Assembly: GCA_902557415.1 (NCBI GenBank)
Contig: CACEAA010000008.1
Coordinates: 1 to 50,021 of the forward strand
Direction: 5' to 3'
Source of the DNA: an uncultured Pseudomonadota bacterium
GTDB lineage: Bacteria > Pseudomonadota > Gammaproteobacteria > Ga0077536
Length of the DNA: 50,021 bases
Both the position numbers and the translations under genes were made by a program. Positions 17,468-25,961 of this stretch are shown here, piece by piece. Every line of letters begins with the position of its first letter. Position 1 is the first letter of the stretch. A model generated the notes under the pieces. The model made no database searches and was not told where the DNA came from. It saw only the letters and a program-made list of their open reading frames with translations.

Positions 17468-18477
17468 TTTGTATACTCAGACACTTTCTTGACTGCGTTT
17501 ACTATTTTTTCGGGACTTGGTACGTAAGTATCCTCTAACGTTCCGCTAAATGGCACAGGCGTGTGTGGCGCTGTAACCATCTCAATAGGAGCCTTCAGTT
17601 CTCCGAAAGCTTTCTGCGCGACCAAAGCAGAGATGTCAGTGGCAATGCTGCATCGAGGGGTAGCTTCGTCTACCACAACAAGTCTTCCAGTATTCTCAAC
17701 AGATTCTAAAATCGTATCCTCGTCGAGAGGAGAGGTTGTTCTGAGGTCGACTACTTCACAACTCACCCCCTCTTTGCCCAGAGTTGCGGCAGCCTCTAAT
17801 GATTGTTGTACCATCCTTCCAACCGCGACGATGGTGATGTCGTCTCCCTCTTTAACAATATTGGCCTCTCCGAAAGGTATAGTGTAAGACTCTTCGGGTA
17901 CGTCACCTTCCACCGTGTAAAGAACTTTATGCTCACAGAAAATGACGGGGTCATTGTCTCTGATAGCTTGGATTAAGAGTCCTTTGACATCGTAAGGAGT
18001 AGATGGAATTACGACTTTTAGTCCGGGTACTGCGGTAAACATTGGGTACAAGCATTGCGAATGCTGAGCCGCTGCTCTAAAACCCGCACCAAACATGGTT
18101 CGAATAACTATTGGGGTTTCGGCCTTTCCGCCGAACATATAGCGAAATTTTGCGGCTTGGTTGTAAATTTGATCGAAGCATACGCCCATGAAATCGATAA
18201 ACATCAACTCACAAACTGGACGTAACCCAGCGGTTGCCGCACCTACCGCCGCACCTACATAGCCAGCCTCGCTAATTGGCGTGTCCATAATTCGGTCGCC
18301 ATATTTACCCCAAAGGCCTTTAGTTACGCCAAGAACGCCACCCCATGCATCCATTTCACCGTCGGCACCTGAACCGCCAACAACATCCTCACCCATAACG
18401 ATTACAGATTCATCGCGCCCCATTTCTTGATCGATAGCCTCATTAATCGCCTGCTGAAAAGTAATTTTTCTAGCCAT
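17464..18477 (-). CDS. acoB: Acetoin dehydrogenase E1 component, beta subunit
   Basis: A 337-residue transketolase-like beta subunit (pyrimidine-binding and C-terminal transketolase domains). Blocks include NEAIDQEMGRDESVIVMGEDV at the N-terminus, the DTPISEAGYVGAAVGAA segment with the activating Glu, ELMFIDFMGVCFDQIYNQAAK, and VVDLRTTSPLDEDTI near the C-terminus. With AcoA it forms the thiamine-diphosphate-dependent E1. It lies 11 bases after acoA and overlaps acoC by four bases, so the three are cotranscribed. By itself it could also be a branched-chain or pyruvate E1-beta; the AcoC-type E2 next door decides for the acetoin type. Confidence 0.93.
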   Translation of the reverse strand: MARKITFQQAINEAIDQEMGRDESVIVMGEDVVGGSGADGEMDAWGGVLGVTKGLWGKYGDRIMDTPISEAGYVGAAVGAATAGLRPVCELMFIDFMGVCFDQIYNQAAKFRYMFGGKAETPIVIRTMFGAGFRAAAQHSQCLYPMFTAVPGLKVVIPSTPYDVKGLLIQAIRDNDPVIFCEHKVLYTVEGDVPEESYTIPFGEANIVKEGDDITIVAVGRMVQQSLEAAATLGKEGVSCEVVDLRTTSPLDEDTILESVENTGRLVVVDEATPRCSIATDISALVAQKAFGELKAPIEMVTAPHTPVPFSGTLEDTYVPSPEKIVNAVKKVSEYTK

Positions 18478-18488
18478 GATTCGTTCCT

Positions 18489-19463
18489 TTAATATTTAAT
18501 GTAAACATCAGTGGTTAGATCGGCTACGTCTGGATCCGGCGATGTTTCAGCGAATACTACGGCCGCATCAATCATAGACGCCACTTCATTGTCAATTTCT
18601 GTTAGTTGATCTGGTGAGATCCCGTGTTTTTGTGTGACTTCGGCACTAAAGCGCTTGAGGCAACATACTTCTTCTCTCAACCGTTTTACCTCATCTTTAG
18701 GACGATAATTCTGATTGTCGCCCTCAAAATGGCCAAAAAATCTATCTAGCTTGTGTTCAATCAAAGAGGGTCCATCTCCCGCGCGGGCTCTCTCAGCGGC
18801 TCGTCCGAACGCTTCGTGAACAGCAAAGAAATCATGCCCATCTACGATTTCACCGGGCATTCCAAATCCTACCGCTCTATCGGCTATATCTTTACAGGCA
18901 ACGGAGAACTTACTTGCAGTGGCTTCAGCATAGCCATTATTCTCAAAAACAAAAATCACTGGCAGTTTCCATACTGTTGCCAAGTTCATGGCTTCAAACG
19001 TAGTTCCTTGGTTCGACGCTCCATCTCCACAGAACACTACAGCTATCCCGTCCGTACCCTTCATTTTCGCAGCTAACGCGGCTCCACACGCTAAGGGTGG
19101 ACCGCCTCCAACAATCCCATTCGCCCCCATCATCCCAGTATCTAGGTCAGCAATATGCATAGAGCCGCCTTTGCCATGACATGTGCCGGTCTTTTTACCA
19201 TAAATTTCCGCCATCATTCCGTTGACCTCGACTCCCTTGGCTATGCAATGCCCATGTCCTCTGTGATTACTAGCTAACTTATCACTATCTTTAAGATGCA
19301 TACCTACGCCGGTCGCAGATGCTTCCTCGCCCGCGTACAAATGCACAAAGCCTGGAATTCCACCTTTCGCAAACTCTACGTGTACGCGATCCTCAAACTC
19401 TCTGATGGTTTTCATAGTCCGGTATGCGTCAAGTAGATCCTCAACGGACAGTGTCGTTGCCAT
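18489..19463 (-). CDS. acoA: Acetoin dehydrogenase E1 component, alpha subunit
   Basis: A 324-residue thiamine-diphosphate-dependent E1-alpha. The TPP motif is complete: GDGASNQGTTFEAMN, about 26 residues, then ENN (GDG-x-NN). Other blocks are VHLYAGEEASATGVG, NHRGHGHCIAKG, KGGSMHIAD and the phosphorylation-loop-like HKLDRFFGHFEGDNQNYR. It catalyses the first C-C cleavage of acetoin or a similar substrate and reductive acylation of lipoyl-AcoC. It is first in the acoABC operon; AGGGG sits 7 bases before the ATG. No AcoR or AcoX homologue is visible, so regulation is not evident. The 255-base gap to the divergent SnoaL-like gene must contain both promoters. Confidence 0.94.
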   Translation of the reverse strand: MATTLSVEDLLDAYRTMKTIREFEDRVHVEFAKGGIPGFVHLYAGEEASATGVGMHLKDSDKLASNHRGHGHCIAKGVEVNGMMAEIYGKKTGTCHGKGGSMHIADLDTGMMGANGIVGGGPPLACGAALAAKMKGTDGIAVVFCGDGASNQGTTFEAMNLATVWKLPVIFVFENNGYAEATASKFSVACKDIADRAVGFGMPGEIVDGHDFFAVHEAFGRAAERARAGDGPSLIEHKLDRFFGHFEGDNQNYRPKDEVKRLREEVCCLKRFSAEVTQKHGISPDQLTEIDNEVASMIDAAVVFAETSPDPDVADLTTDVYIKY

Positions 19464-19718
19464 GTTTATCCCCTTTTACTGGCCAGATTCTCTTTTTAAT
19501 TAACGATAGGCGCTTTTGAGCAATGCGCTGCACGCAGTAAATTCAATTTAAATTTATATCGGTTTTTTAAGTATCCGACCGTAGAGCATAGATTAATAAG
19601 TTAGAGTAACTCAAGTGACTTTTTGGTTTTTACTTTTTTAATTGATGATTTGTTAACTTTTAGACATTCAGCTGAACCAATAATAGTATGGATAAATCAC
19701 AGTATGTAGGGACTTACT

Positions 19719-20189
19719 ATGCAGTTTGATGATTTGATTTTAAAAATGACTCAATCGATTGTGCAAAAGGATGGGGTGAAAGCATCTGAGTGCTTTACTG
19801 GAGATGGTGTATACCACGATGTTTTTTATGGTTCTTTCGCTAAACCAAACATTCCGAAAATGGTTGAGGATTACTTTCATAGAGATGCTACCAATTTTAT
19901 CTGGGATATTTTTGACCCGATATCTAATGGCGGTATCGGGTATGCAAGATATGTCTTTAGCTATGACAGCAAATTGTCTCACTGTGATGGGAAGAGGGCA
20001 GTATTTGAAGGAATTGCTCGGTGCGAATTAAGGGATGGTTTACTTTTAAGTTATCACGAGGTTGCTGATGCATTTACCGGGCTAAGCCAACTGGGCTTTT
20101 CAGGTGATAGATTAAAAAAAATTGCTGAAAAACAGTCTTGTTCATTGTTAGCTAGAGACGAGTCACTGAAGCATTTGAAAGGGACATGA
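19719..20189 (+). CDS. SnoaL-like (NTF2-fold) protein
   Basis: A 156-residue protein with the cone-shaped NTF2/SnoaL pattern: helix 1 (DDLILKMTQSIVQKDG), CFTGDGVYHDVFYG, a helical PKMVEDYFHRDA segment and three long beta strands including FEGIARCELRDGLLLSYHEV. Members act as isomerases, hydratases or ligand binders, often in catabolism of cyclic compounds. It overlaps the next gene, a PLP-dependent ammonia-lyase, by ATGA (20186-20189), so the two are translationally coupled. The C-terminal 40 residues form an extra helical tail. Its substrate cannot be inferred from the sequence. Confidence 0.8.
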   Translation: MQFDDLILKMTQSIVQKDGVKASECFTGDGVYHDVFYGSFAKPNIPKMVEDYFHRDATNFIWDIFDPISNGGIGYARYVFSYDSKLSHCDGKRAVFEGIARCELRDGLLLSYHEVADAFTGLSQLGFSGDRLKKIAEKQSCSLLARDESLKHLKGT

Positions 20190-21172
20190 TCTCTAATCGC
20201 GATTTGCTCACAAACCCTTTTACTCGCGAGGAGATTGAATCTGCTCGCGATGTGGTTCAAAGATTGCTTGAGCCAACCCCTCAAATTTCGTGGCCGTTAC
20301 TTTCAGAGCGAATAGGATGTGAAGTCTTTGTAAAACATGAAAATCACCTCCCTACAGGTGCATTTAAAGTACGGGGAGGAGTGTTTTTACTAAATTATTT
20401 GAGTACGTTGAGTGGTCTGAATGGATTAGTCTTAGCTACACGTGGAAACCATGGACAAAGTATTGCTTACGCTGGCAGAAGCGCGGGTATGTCTGTGAAC
20501 ATAGTTGTTCCTAAAGATAATAACAAAGATAAGAACAGAGCAATGAGAGCACTTGGTGCTAACCTCATTGTCAGAGGTGACGATTTTAACGAAGCGATGG
20601 ATTTTGCTATACAACATGCTCACAAACCGGGTCTATTGTTCGTACCGTCGTATCACCCTTTATTAGTGCAAGGTGTTGCTACTTACGCGTATGAATTATT
20701 AACCTCGGTACCCAATCTTCAAACAGTTTATGTTCCCATAGGGCTAGGTTCAGGCATTGCGGGTATGATTACTGTCAGAGATGCTTTGAAGTTAGATACG
20801 GAGATTGTAGGTGTTGTGGCCAAAAATGCTAATACTTACCGACTATCATTTGATGCTGGCAAGGCTATCAGCACGGATAGTGCGTCTACTTTGGCAGACG
20901 GACTAGCGGTACGTAAGCCTGATAGTGAAGCCTTGGCATATATTATTCGAGGAGCGGCTCGGATCATCGAAGTATCTGAACTGGATTTGAATCAAGCTAT
21001 TAGAACGATATTTTTAGACACACATAATGTTTCTGAGGGTGCAGGTGCGGCATCATTGGCGGGCCTAATGAAAGAAAAAGATAGACAGATGGGAAAGAGA
21101 GTTTCGATAATTCTGTCAGGAGGAAACATTGACACCTCAACTTTGATGAGTGCTCTTTCACCCAGTACCTAG
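20186..21172 (+). CDS. Threonine dehydratase-like PLP enzyme (fold type II)
   Basis: A 328-residue beta-family PLP enzyme. The PLP lysine is in TGAFKVRGG (~50-58), the substrate/phosphate loops are TRGNHGQSIAYAGR (~88) and GLGSGIAGM (~188), and the C-terminal ILSGGNID binds PLP. It lacks the C-terminal ACT regulatory domain of biosynthetic IlvA, so it resembles catabolic serine/threonine ammonia-lyases or hydroxyectoine-type EutB enzymes. It should deaminate a beta-hydroxy amino acid to a 2-oxo acid. It is coupled to the SnoaL-like gene and 9 bases before a GFA protein, an uncommon set that suggests a dedicated pathway. Confidence 0.9.
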   Translation: MISNRDLLTNPFTREEIESARDVVQRLLEPTPQISWPLLSERIGCEVFVKHENHLPTGAFKVRGGVFLLNYLSTLSGLNGLVLATRGNHGQSIAYAGRSAGMSVNIVVPKDNNKDKNRAMRALGANLIVRGDDFNEAMDFAIQHAHKPGLLFVPSYHPLLVQGVATYAYELLTSVPNLQTVYVPIGLGSGIAGMITVRDALKLDTEIVGVVAKNANTYRLSFDAGKAISTDSASTLADGLAVRKPDSEALAYIIRGAARIIEVSELDLNQAIRTIFLDTHNVSEGAGAASLAGLMKEKDRQMGKRVSIILSGGNIDTSTLMSALSPST

Positions 21173-21181
21173 GAGGCTAAT

Positions 21182-21667
21182 ATGATATTAGAAGGATCAT
21201 GCCATTGTCAGAAAGTAAAATTTCGCCTCGAGAGTTCTCACCCGTACCCGTTTAACCTTTGTTATTGCGAGGTTTGCAGAAAGACTGCGGGCGGTGGTGG
21301 CTATGTGATTAATTTAGGAGGCCATGCTGATTCAATGACCTGTGATGGCCGTGCATATGTCAATACCTATCGAGCAGAACTGATTGATAAAACTGGTAAT
21401 ATGAAGAAAAGTACCGCGGAGCGTAATTTCTGCAAGAATTGCGGTAGTGCGCTTTGGCTGTGGGATCCAACATGGCCAGAATTGATTCATCCGTTCGCTT
21501 CAGCTATCGATACTGAACTACCAAACGCCCCTGAAAAAACCCATCTAATGGTCGCGTTTAAAGCCTCGTGGGTGCAGTGCGTGGTGAGACAGGAAGACAA
21601 GTCTTATGAATACTATCCCGAGGAATCTATCGAAGATTGGCACAAGCGTTTAAAACTTGAATGTTAA
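21182..21667 (+). CDS. GFA/CENP-V family zinc protein
   Basis: A 161-residue member of the GFA (glutathione-dependent formaldehyde-activating) fold. Zinc ligands are visible as SCHC (7-9), YCEVCRK (~28-33) and the FCKNCGSAL knuckle (~83-91). Members are mostly uncharacterised; the original enzyme speeds formation of S-hydroxymethylglutathione, and other members handle different thiol adducts. It follows the threonine-dehydratase-like gene by 9 bases with AGGAGG ahead of the ATG. A gluconolactonase or formaldehyde role is not indicated by neighbours. Function here is unknown beyond the fold. Confidence 0.88.
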   Translation: MILEGSCHCQKVKFRLESSHPYPFNLCYCEVCRKTAGGGGYVINLGGHADSMTCDGRAYVNTYRAELIDKTGNMKKSTAERNFCKNCGSALWLWDPTWPELIHPFASAIDTELPNAPEKTHLMVAFKASWVQCVVRQEDKSYEYYPEESIEDWHKRLKLEC

Positions 21668-21786
21668 TTTTTATTATTGTCTGCGCTAACTACCTAGGAT
21701 GTGCGCGAGCTTGAATTGTACCATTTAGAATGAGATGTATTACAATTGAGAGAGAGGCTTTTATCATAGTTAGGAATAAATCGGAT

Positions 21787-22224
21787 ATGAGTAGAAAGAA
21801 ACTGGGCGTGAACCGAAGAGCATTTATTTACTTAGCTGGGTTGATGACATTTCCTTTTGGACGAAGTGTTTTGGCCTATAACGAAAATAATAGGAGTGGT
21901 GGAATGATAGTAGTGAGAGTCTTATTTCCAGTTAGCGCTGGTACTGATGTTGGTGAGCTGAAGAAAAAAATGGCAGCCACCGCGGTGAAATATGAAGGAT
22001 TAGAAGGTTTGACTCGTAAATATTACGTACTGAGCGATGATCAAAAACAAGTAGGCGGTATCTACCTCTGGGAAAATCGAGAAGTGGCCGAATCTTGGTA
22101 TAACGAAAGTTGGTACGATGCTATGACTGAAGCTTGGGGTGAACGACCTTTCGTTGAATACCAAGATTGTTTGGTTGTTGTCGATAACGAGGTCAGTAAG
22201 ACTACTTCAAAAGTGGCCGCGTAA
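21787..22224 (+). CDS. YdhR-like putative monooxygenase domain with Tat signal
   Basis: A protein of 145 residues from this ATG. The N-terminus reads MSRKKLGVNRRAFIYLAGLM and then a short c-region ending S-V-L-A, a convincing twin-arginine signal. The mature part (IVVRVLFPVSAG to QDCLVVVD) is a ferredoxin-like dimeric alpha/beta domain like YdhR: KYYVLSDDQKQVGGIYLWENREVAESWYN. The frame extends upstream to an ATG at 21730 without improving the signal. A third candidate start, ATG 21904, has AGGAG 7 bases upstream and would give a cytoplasmic 106-residue protein. It is the last gene of the SnoaL-like operon (gap 119 bases from the chosen start). Substrate unknown. Confidence 0.75.
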   Translation: MSRKKLGVNRRAFIYLAGLMTFPFGRSVLAYNENNRSGGMIVVRVLFPVSAGTDVGELKKKMAATAVKYEGLEGLTRKYYVLSDDQKQVGGIYLWENREVAESWYNESWYDAMTEAWGERPFVEYQDCLVVVDNEVSKTTSKVAA

Positions 22225-22236
22225 TTTCTCGGTTGG

Positions 22237-22281
22237 GTAAATGACACTTTTTACTGCAAGTTGCCCAGAAGTGCCATTTAC
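22237..22281. terminator. Hairpin between convergent genes
   Basis: GTAAATGACACTT (22237-22249) pairs with AAGTGCCATTTAC (22269-22281) with a single mismatch and a 19-base loop. It lies 12 bases after the YdhR-like stop and 12 bases after the stop of the convergent NTF2-like gene, so it is well placed to end transcription from both sides. T-tracts are poor. Confidence 0.5.
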
Positions 22282-22293
22282 TCGACTTGATTA

Positions 22294-22653
22294 TTATCGG
22301 TTTATGTAGAACTTATTAACAATCTTCCATTGTCCGTCAACTTTGGCCAATTGAAATGAATCGGTAAAAATACCATTAAAATCGAACAAAGCTGTTGCGG
22401 CTACATCATCGAAAATGTTGATTGAGATGATTTTCCCTTTCATGTTAGGGGCCGGGTCTCTCGACGCCCAATCGTCGATAACCTCGTTCATAGGGCGCAC
22501 GGACATATCGTATCCATCTTTATCATTTTTCAGATACCCTTTCATGTGGCCTGCATCGACTGCAAACGCTTCTTCCAGCATTCCCCTATCGGCTTTACAA
22601 AGCCCGTCGAAGTATTTGAATATAGTAATTTTTATCTCATCGTAATTTGACAT
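22294..22653 (-). CDS. NTF2-like, putative lumazine-binding family protein
   Basis: A 119-residue NTF2-fold protein of the Lumazine_bd_2 type: an N-terminal helix YDEIKITIFKYFDGLCKADRG, the AFAVDAGHMKGYLK block, a central PMNEVIDDWASRDPAP helix, and strands ending DSFQLAKVDGQWKIVNKFY, the family's closing W-K-I-V-N-K motif. Members are small ligand-binding proteins of mostly unknown role. It is transcribed divergently from the LLM oxidoreductase at 22870, and a pair of palindromic sites lies between them. A shared regulator is therefore plausible, which would tie the two genes to one process. Confidence 0.82.
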   Translation of the reverse strand: MSNYDEIKITIFKYFDGLCKADRGMLEEAFAVDAGHMKGYLKNDKDGYDMSVRPMNEVIDDWASRDPAPNMKGKIISINIFDDVAATALFDFNGIFTDSFQLAKVDGQWKIVNKFYINR

Positions 22654-22724
22654 TTTAGGCCCTCTTATGGGAAGTTTTTGCGTTTATCCGCGATAAATTT
22701 AAAGCTATTTTTAAACTATTTGAA

Positions 22725-22753
22725 TGACAGTATTGTCAATGATATTATTGTCA
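22725..22753. promoter_or_regulatory. Tandem palindromic operator-like sites
   Basis: TGACA-GTAT-TGTCA (22725-22738) is a perfect 5-bp dyad, and TGATA-TTAT-TGTCA (22740-22753) is a near copy starting 15 bases later. Together they read as a larger repeat, AATGACA to TGTCATT. They lie in the AT-rich 216-base divergent gap, 72 bases from the NTF2-like start and 117 bases from the LLM start. The arrangement suggests cooperative binding of a dimeric regulator; which one is unknown. Confidence 0.42.
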
Positions 22754-22869
22754 TTAGTTTTATTTTTGATTGTTAAATCGAATAAAATATTTCTTTTCAA
22801 AGAATGAATAATTACATATGCTTGAATTAATTTGAAATTATATTTCCGCAAACGAGGGAGGATGGGCAC

Positions 22870-23967
22870 ATGGAAGTAGGAATGCTGCAGGCTATGCAGA
22901 GTTGGGGCTATGAAGGCATGACTGATGACGAGGTTTATCAGGAAGAGGTCCAGATGTCCTTGGCTGCTGAAGATTTAGGATTTGATCATATTTGGGTAGT
23001 TGAACATCATTTCGAAGATTATTCGTTCTGCCCGGACAATTTTGTATATCTGTCTTATATTGCTGGCCAAACTAAACGTATCAAATTAGCGACAGGAGCT
23101 TGTATCGTTCCGTGGAATATTCAGCCGCTGAGAGTGGCCGAAAAAGCTGCACTATTGGACCAATTAAGTGGAGGGCGCGCAATATTGGGCCTCGGACGCG
23201 GTTTGTCTTTGAAAGAGTTTGAACAATTTGGGGTGCCGATGGACGAGTCGAGGGAGCGGTTTGACGAGGCTGCGCCATTAATAGTTGACGCGTTGGAAAA
23301 GGGCGAGATGGGTCCTCATCAGGGTAAGTTTTTCAATCAACCCAAAGCTGTCATTAGACCTAGGCCGACTGAGAGTTTTAAGGACCGTTTAGTTCAAGTA
23401 GCGATGTCCCCGGAGTCTGGCCAGGAAGCCGCTCTCTTGGGTGCACAAATGATGGCTTTCAATTATAAACCTATGGAAGTGCAAAAAACCGAATATGAAG
23501 AATATGGTAAAGCTTTCCTAGCTCACCATGGCAGAGCGCCTAAGCCCCTGCTTTTAACTGATATGACAGTGATTGATACTGACAAAAAGAGAGCCGAAGA
23601 GAATAGCAAGTATATAGCCAGTTACTTAGTTAGCGTGCTACATCATTATGATCTGATGGGCGAACATTATAAAAATGCGAAAGGTTATGAGTCTTATGGT
23701 GATTCAGTGGACGCGATGAGAGAAGTCGGTAAGGAAGGCATGATGCAAGCTTATCTTGATCAACAAATTTGGGGAACTCCTGATGAAGTATTAAGGAAAT
23801 TTGAGGATCGCCGCAAGTTGATGGGTACGACTGGAGCCTTGTTGTGCTTTCGCTTTGCTGGTATGGACTTTGAGGTTGCTCAGAGAAGTCAGTCTTTATT
23901 TGCTAAGGAAGTTATGCCAGTACTTAAGACTTGGGAAGACGAAGATAATGCTATCGAAGCAGCATGA
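22870..23967 (+). CDS. LLM class flavin-dependent oxidoreductase
   Basis: A 365-residue bacterial-luciferase-like (TIM-barrel) monooxygenase. Typical blocks are AEDLGFDHIWVVEHHF (~36-51), IKLATGACIVPW, and LLDQLSGGRAILGLGRGLSLKEFEQFGV with the flavin-phosphate loop. It should use reduced FMN (or possibly F420) supplied by a separate reductase to oxidise an unknown substrate. GGGAGG lies 8 bases before the ATG. It is a single gene followed by a strong intrinsic terminator and is divergent from an NTF2-like gene. A second, only distantly similar LLM protein is encoded at 47726-48802. Confidence 0.92.
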   Translation: MEVGMLQAMQSWGYEGMTDDEVYQEEVQMSLAAEDLGFDHIWVVEHHFEDYSFCPDNFVYLSYIAGQTKRIKLATGACIVPWNIQPLRVAEKAALLDQLSGGRAILGLGRGLSLKEFEQFGVPMDESRERFDEAAPLIVDALEKGEMGPHQGKFFNQPKAVIRPRPTESFKDRLVQVAMSPESGQEAALLGAQMMAFNYKPMEVQKTEYEEYGKAFLAHHGRAPKPLLLTDMTVIDTDKKRAEENSKYIASYLVSVLHHYDLMGEHYKNAKGYESYGDSVDAMREVGKEGMMQAYLDQQIWGTPDEVLRKFEDRRKLMGTTGALLCFRFAGMDFEVAQRSQSLFAKEVMPVLKTWEDEDNAIEAA

Positions 23968-23994
23968 CGAGTCGCTGAGTTAAGCTTTTCAACT

Positions 23995-24023
23995 AAGCCT
24001 CCTTAATAGGAGGCTTTTTTTTT
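23995..24023 (+). terminator. Rho-independent terminator after LLM oxidoreductase
   Basis: A perfect 9-bp stem AAGCCTCCT (23995-24003) / AGGAGGCTT (24008-24016) with a TAAT loop, running directly into a T-run that ends at 24023. It lies 28 bases after the LLM stop. Nine bases separate it from the convergent acyltransferase stop; on that strand no T-run follows, so it works mainly for the plus strand. Confidence 0.92.
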
Positions 24024-24032
24024 GGAAAACAG

Positions 24033-25853
24033 TCATAGTTTTTTGGCACTACTGGAGTGTCTGTCTAAAAAAGCCTCCGCATTCTCGCGCCCCATATATT
24101 TCTTAAGAAGGATCTCATCGGTTTTAGTCAAGTCGACCCAAAGTAAGCAATCGATTGAATTTCCAAACGCGCGATCTACATTAAAACCCAGAATTTGACC
24201 GTTAAGTTTGAGGTATTGCCTCAGTAGTACGGGAATTCCAATTGTGTCGTCTTCCAGCGTTGCAAGAAGGTTGCCCACTACTTCCAGGTCAGAAATACTT
24301 ATATCTACGCGTTTGGAGTGCTTTTTTTCCACACGAAAAGGTCGTTTGGGTTTTACTAAGCTTGAACGCTCTTTTTCCATACTATTCCCTTGCAGGAAAC
24401 GTACGATCAGCTGTTGAGATAGAGGGTGGTAGTCATTACTAATACTGACAGGGCCTAGCAGATACCGAAAGTTCGGGTGAAGCGAAACATACCTACCGAT
24501 TCCTTTCCAAAGCAACATTAGTGATGAGTAGTTTCGTTGATGTTCGATACGCACAAAAGAACGGCCAACCTCTAGTGCGAAGTTTAAATCCTCACTTAAT
24601 TTAGGTGCCAGAGAGAAAAGAGAACAAATATAAAGGCCATCATATCCTTTTTGTTCTATGATGTTTTTGGCATGCCCAAGCCTATAACCTCCTATTACTT
24701 GTCGCGCTTCCGTATGCCATAGAAATAAGTGCTGATAGTGTCCATCAAATTCATCGAGATCTTCTGTTTTACCAGTACCTTCACCAACATTTCGAAAAGT
24801 TACTTCTCGAAGTCGCCCAATTTCTCTGAGGGTGATCGGAATCTGATCAGCGTGCGCGTACCACACCTCCAGCTTACCGGTTTTTGAAACCAAACATTGC
24901 TCTTTGGGCAATTTGTGAACTTCATTTTCTAACGCCTCTGCCTTATAACCGTCGCTTATTTCTTTGGGAGCCAAGGGTACTTTTTCTCTTTTCAGAGTAA
25001 ACGGCTTACGATAAGAATTTCGGTCATTGATAAGGTAGGTACAAGTTCTGAGGTAACGTGCGATCTCTATAGCATCAGGCAGTCTAATTAGCGATTTAGC
25101 GCTGATCATGGGGCCGCAGTAGACGTTTATTACTTTTCTTTTGTGATGAAGGAACTCTTGGACAAGTAAAGTAGTGCGCAGTTTAGGGTGCACTAATCCG
25201 GCTATTTGAAACCAGATTGAATTTCTTCCATCAATAAAGACAGGTACTACAGGAACATTTGTTTTTTCGGCCAACCAACTCACACCCGAGTCCCAGACGG
25301 GGTCGACTATAGCTCTAGCTTTTAAATTAAAACTAGATACTTCGCCACCTGGAAATATGACTAATAACCCGCCATCGTTGACCCATTTTCTAGCCTCTAA
25401 GACAGCCTTAGTATTGAACCGCTTTGCACGATCTCCACCGAAGGGATCTACGCCGATAAAAGTTGTTTTGAGCTCTTCAAAGCAATAGAGCAAATGATTC
25501 GCCATCACTCGAACGTCTTTTCTTCGTTCGAGCAATACCTTAATCATTCCCACCCCATCAAGCATTCCGTGAGGGTGATTAGCTACCACAATACATCCAC
25601 CATCCAAAGGAATATTGTCTATAGAGTTATCTCCTGATTGGAAAGTAACCCGAACAGTTTTTAAAACATCAGTCGTAAAATCTAAAGGGTTTTTTCCTCG
25701 CGATTTTTGGTAAACTGCAGCTAGTTTCCTAAGGCCCAAGCTAAAATCTAAAACGAAGCTAAGAGGCGTGCTCAACCAGGATAGTTTTTCAGGGATATAA
25801 GGTCTGGTCGAAAAACAACCGATGCTATTCTTTGTTGAGTTATTGCTATCCAT
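24033..25853 (-). CDS. OlsF-like bifunctional acyltransferase (PlsC-like domain plus GNAT N-acyltransferase)
   Basis: A 606-residue two-domain protein. Residues ~60-290 form a PlsC-type O-acyltransferase with NHPHGMLDG near 90 (H-x5-D spacing typical of this subgroup), FGGDRAKRFN and the FPGGEVSSF block (~164). Residues ~330-520 form a GNAT/OlsB-type N-acyltransferase with LEVWYAH, EVTFRNVGEG, ALEVGRSFVRIEHQ and LLGPVSISNDYHPLS. This architecture is that of OlsF, which makes ornithine lipid in one polypeptide (N-acylation by the C-terminal half, O-acylation by the N-terminal half). The acceptor amino acid is not readable from sequence. It is monocistronic and divergent from a di-iron protein; a hydroxylase-family gene is close by. 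Confidence 0.85.
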   Translation of the reverse strand: MDSNNSTKNSIGCFSTRPYIPEKLSWLSTPLSFVLDFSLGLRKLAAVYQKSRGKNPLDFTTDVLKTVRVTFQSGDNSIDNIPLDGGCIVVANHPHGMLDGVGMIKVLLERRKDVRVMANHLLYCFEELKTTFIGVDPFGGDRAKRFNTKAVLEARKWVNDGGLLVIFPGGEVSSFNLKARAIVDPVWDSGVSWLAEKTNVPVVPVFIDGRNSIWFQIAGLVHPKLRTTLLVQEFLHHKRKVINVYCGPMISAKSLIRLPDAIEIARYLRTCTYLINDRNSYRKPFTLKREKVPLAPKEISDGYKAEALENEVHKLPKEQCLVSKTGKLEVWYAHADQIPITLREIGRLREVTFRNVGEGTGKTEDLDEFDGHYQHLFLWHTEARQVIGGYRLGHAKNIIEQKGYDGLYICSLFSLAPKLSEDLNFALEVGRSFVRIEHQRNYSSLMLLWKGIGRYVSLHPNFRYLLGPVSISNDYHPLSQQLIVRFLQGNSMEKERSSLVKPKRPFRVEKKHSKRVDISISDLEVVGNLLATLEDDTIGIPVLLRQYLKLNGQILGFNVDRAFGNSIDCLLWVDLTKTDEILLKKYMGRENAEAFLDRHSSSAKKL

Positions 25854-25961
25854 TCAAAAGTAAGCACTCAAGTTTTTGTCTGCTGGATGCGCATTATGAC
25901 GAACATTTGGTTATCCTGATATACTTACTATCGCAGTCTGACTAGTAGAATGCGAATTTTG

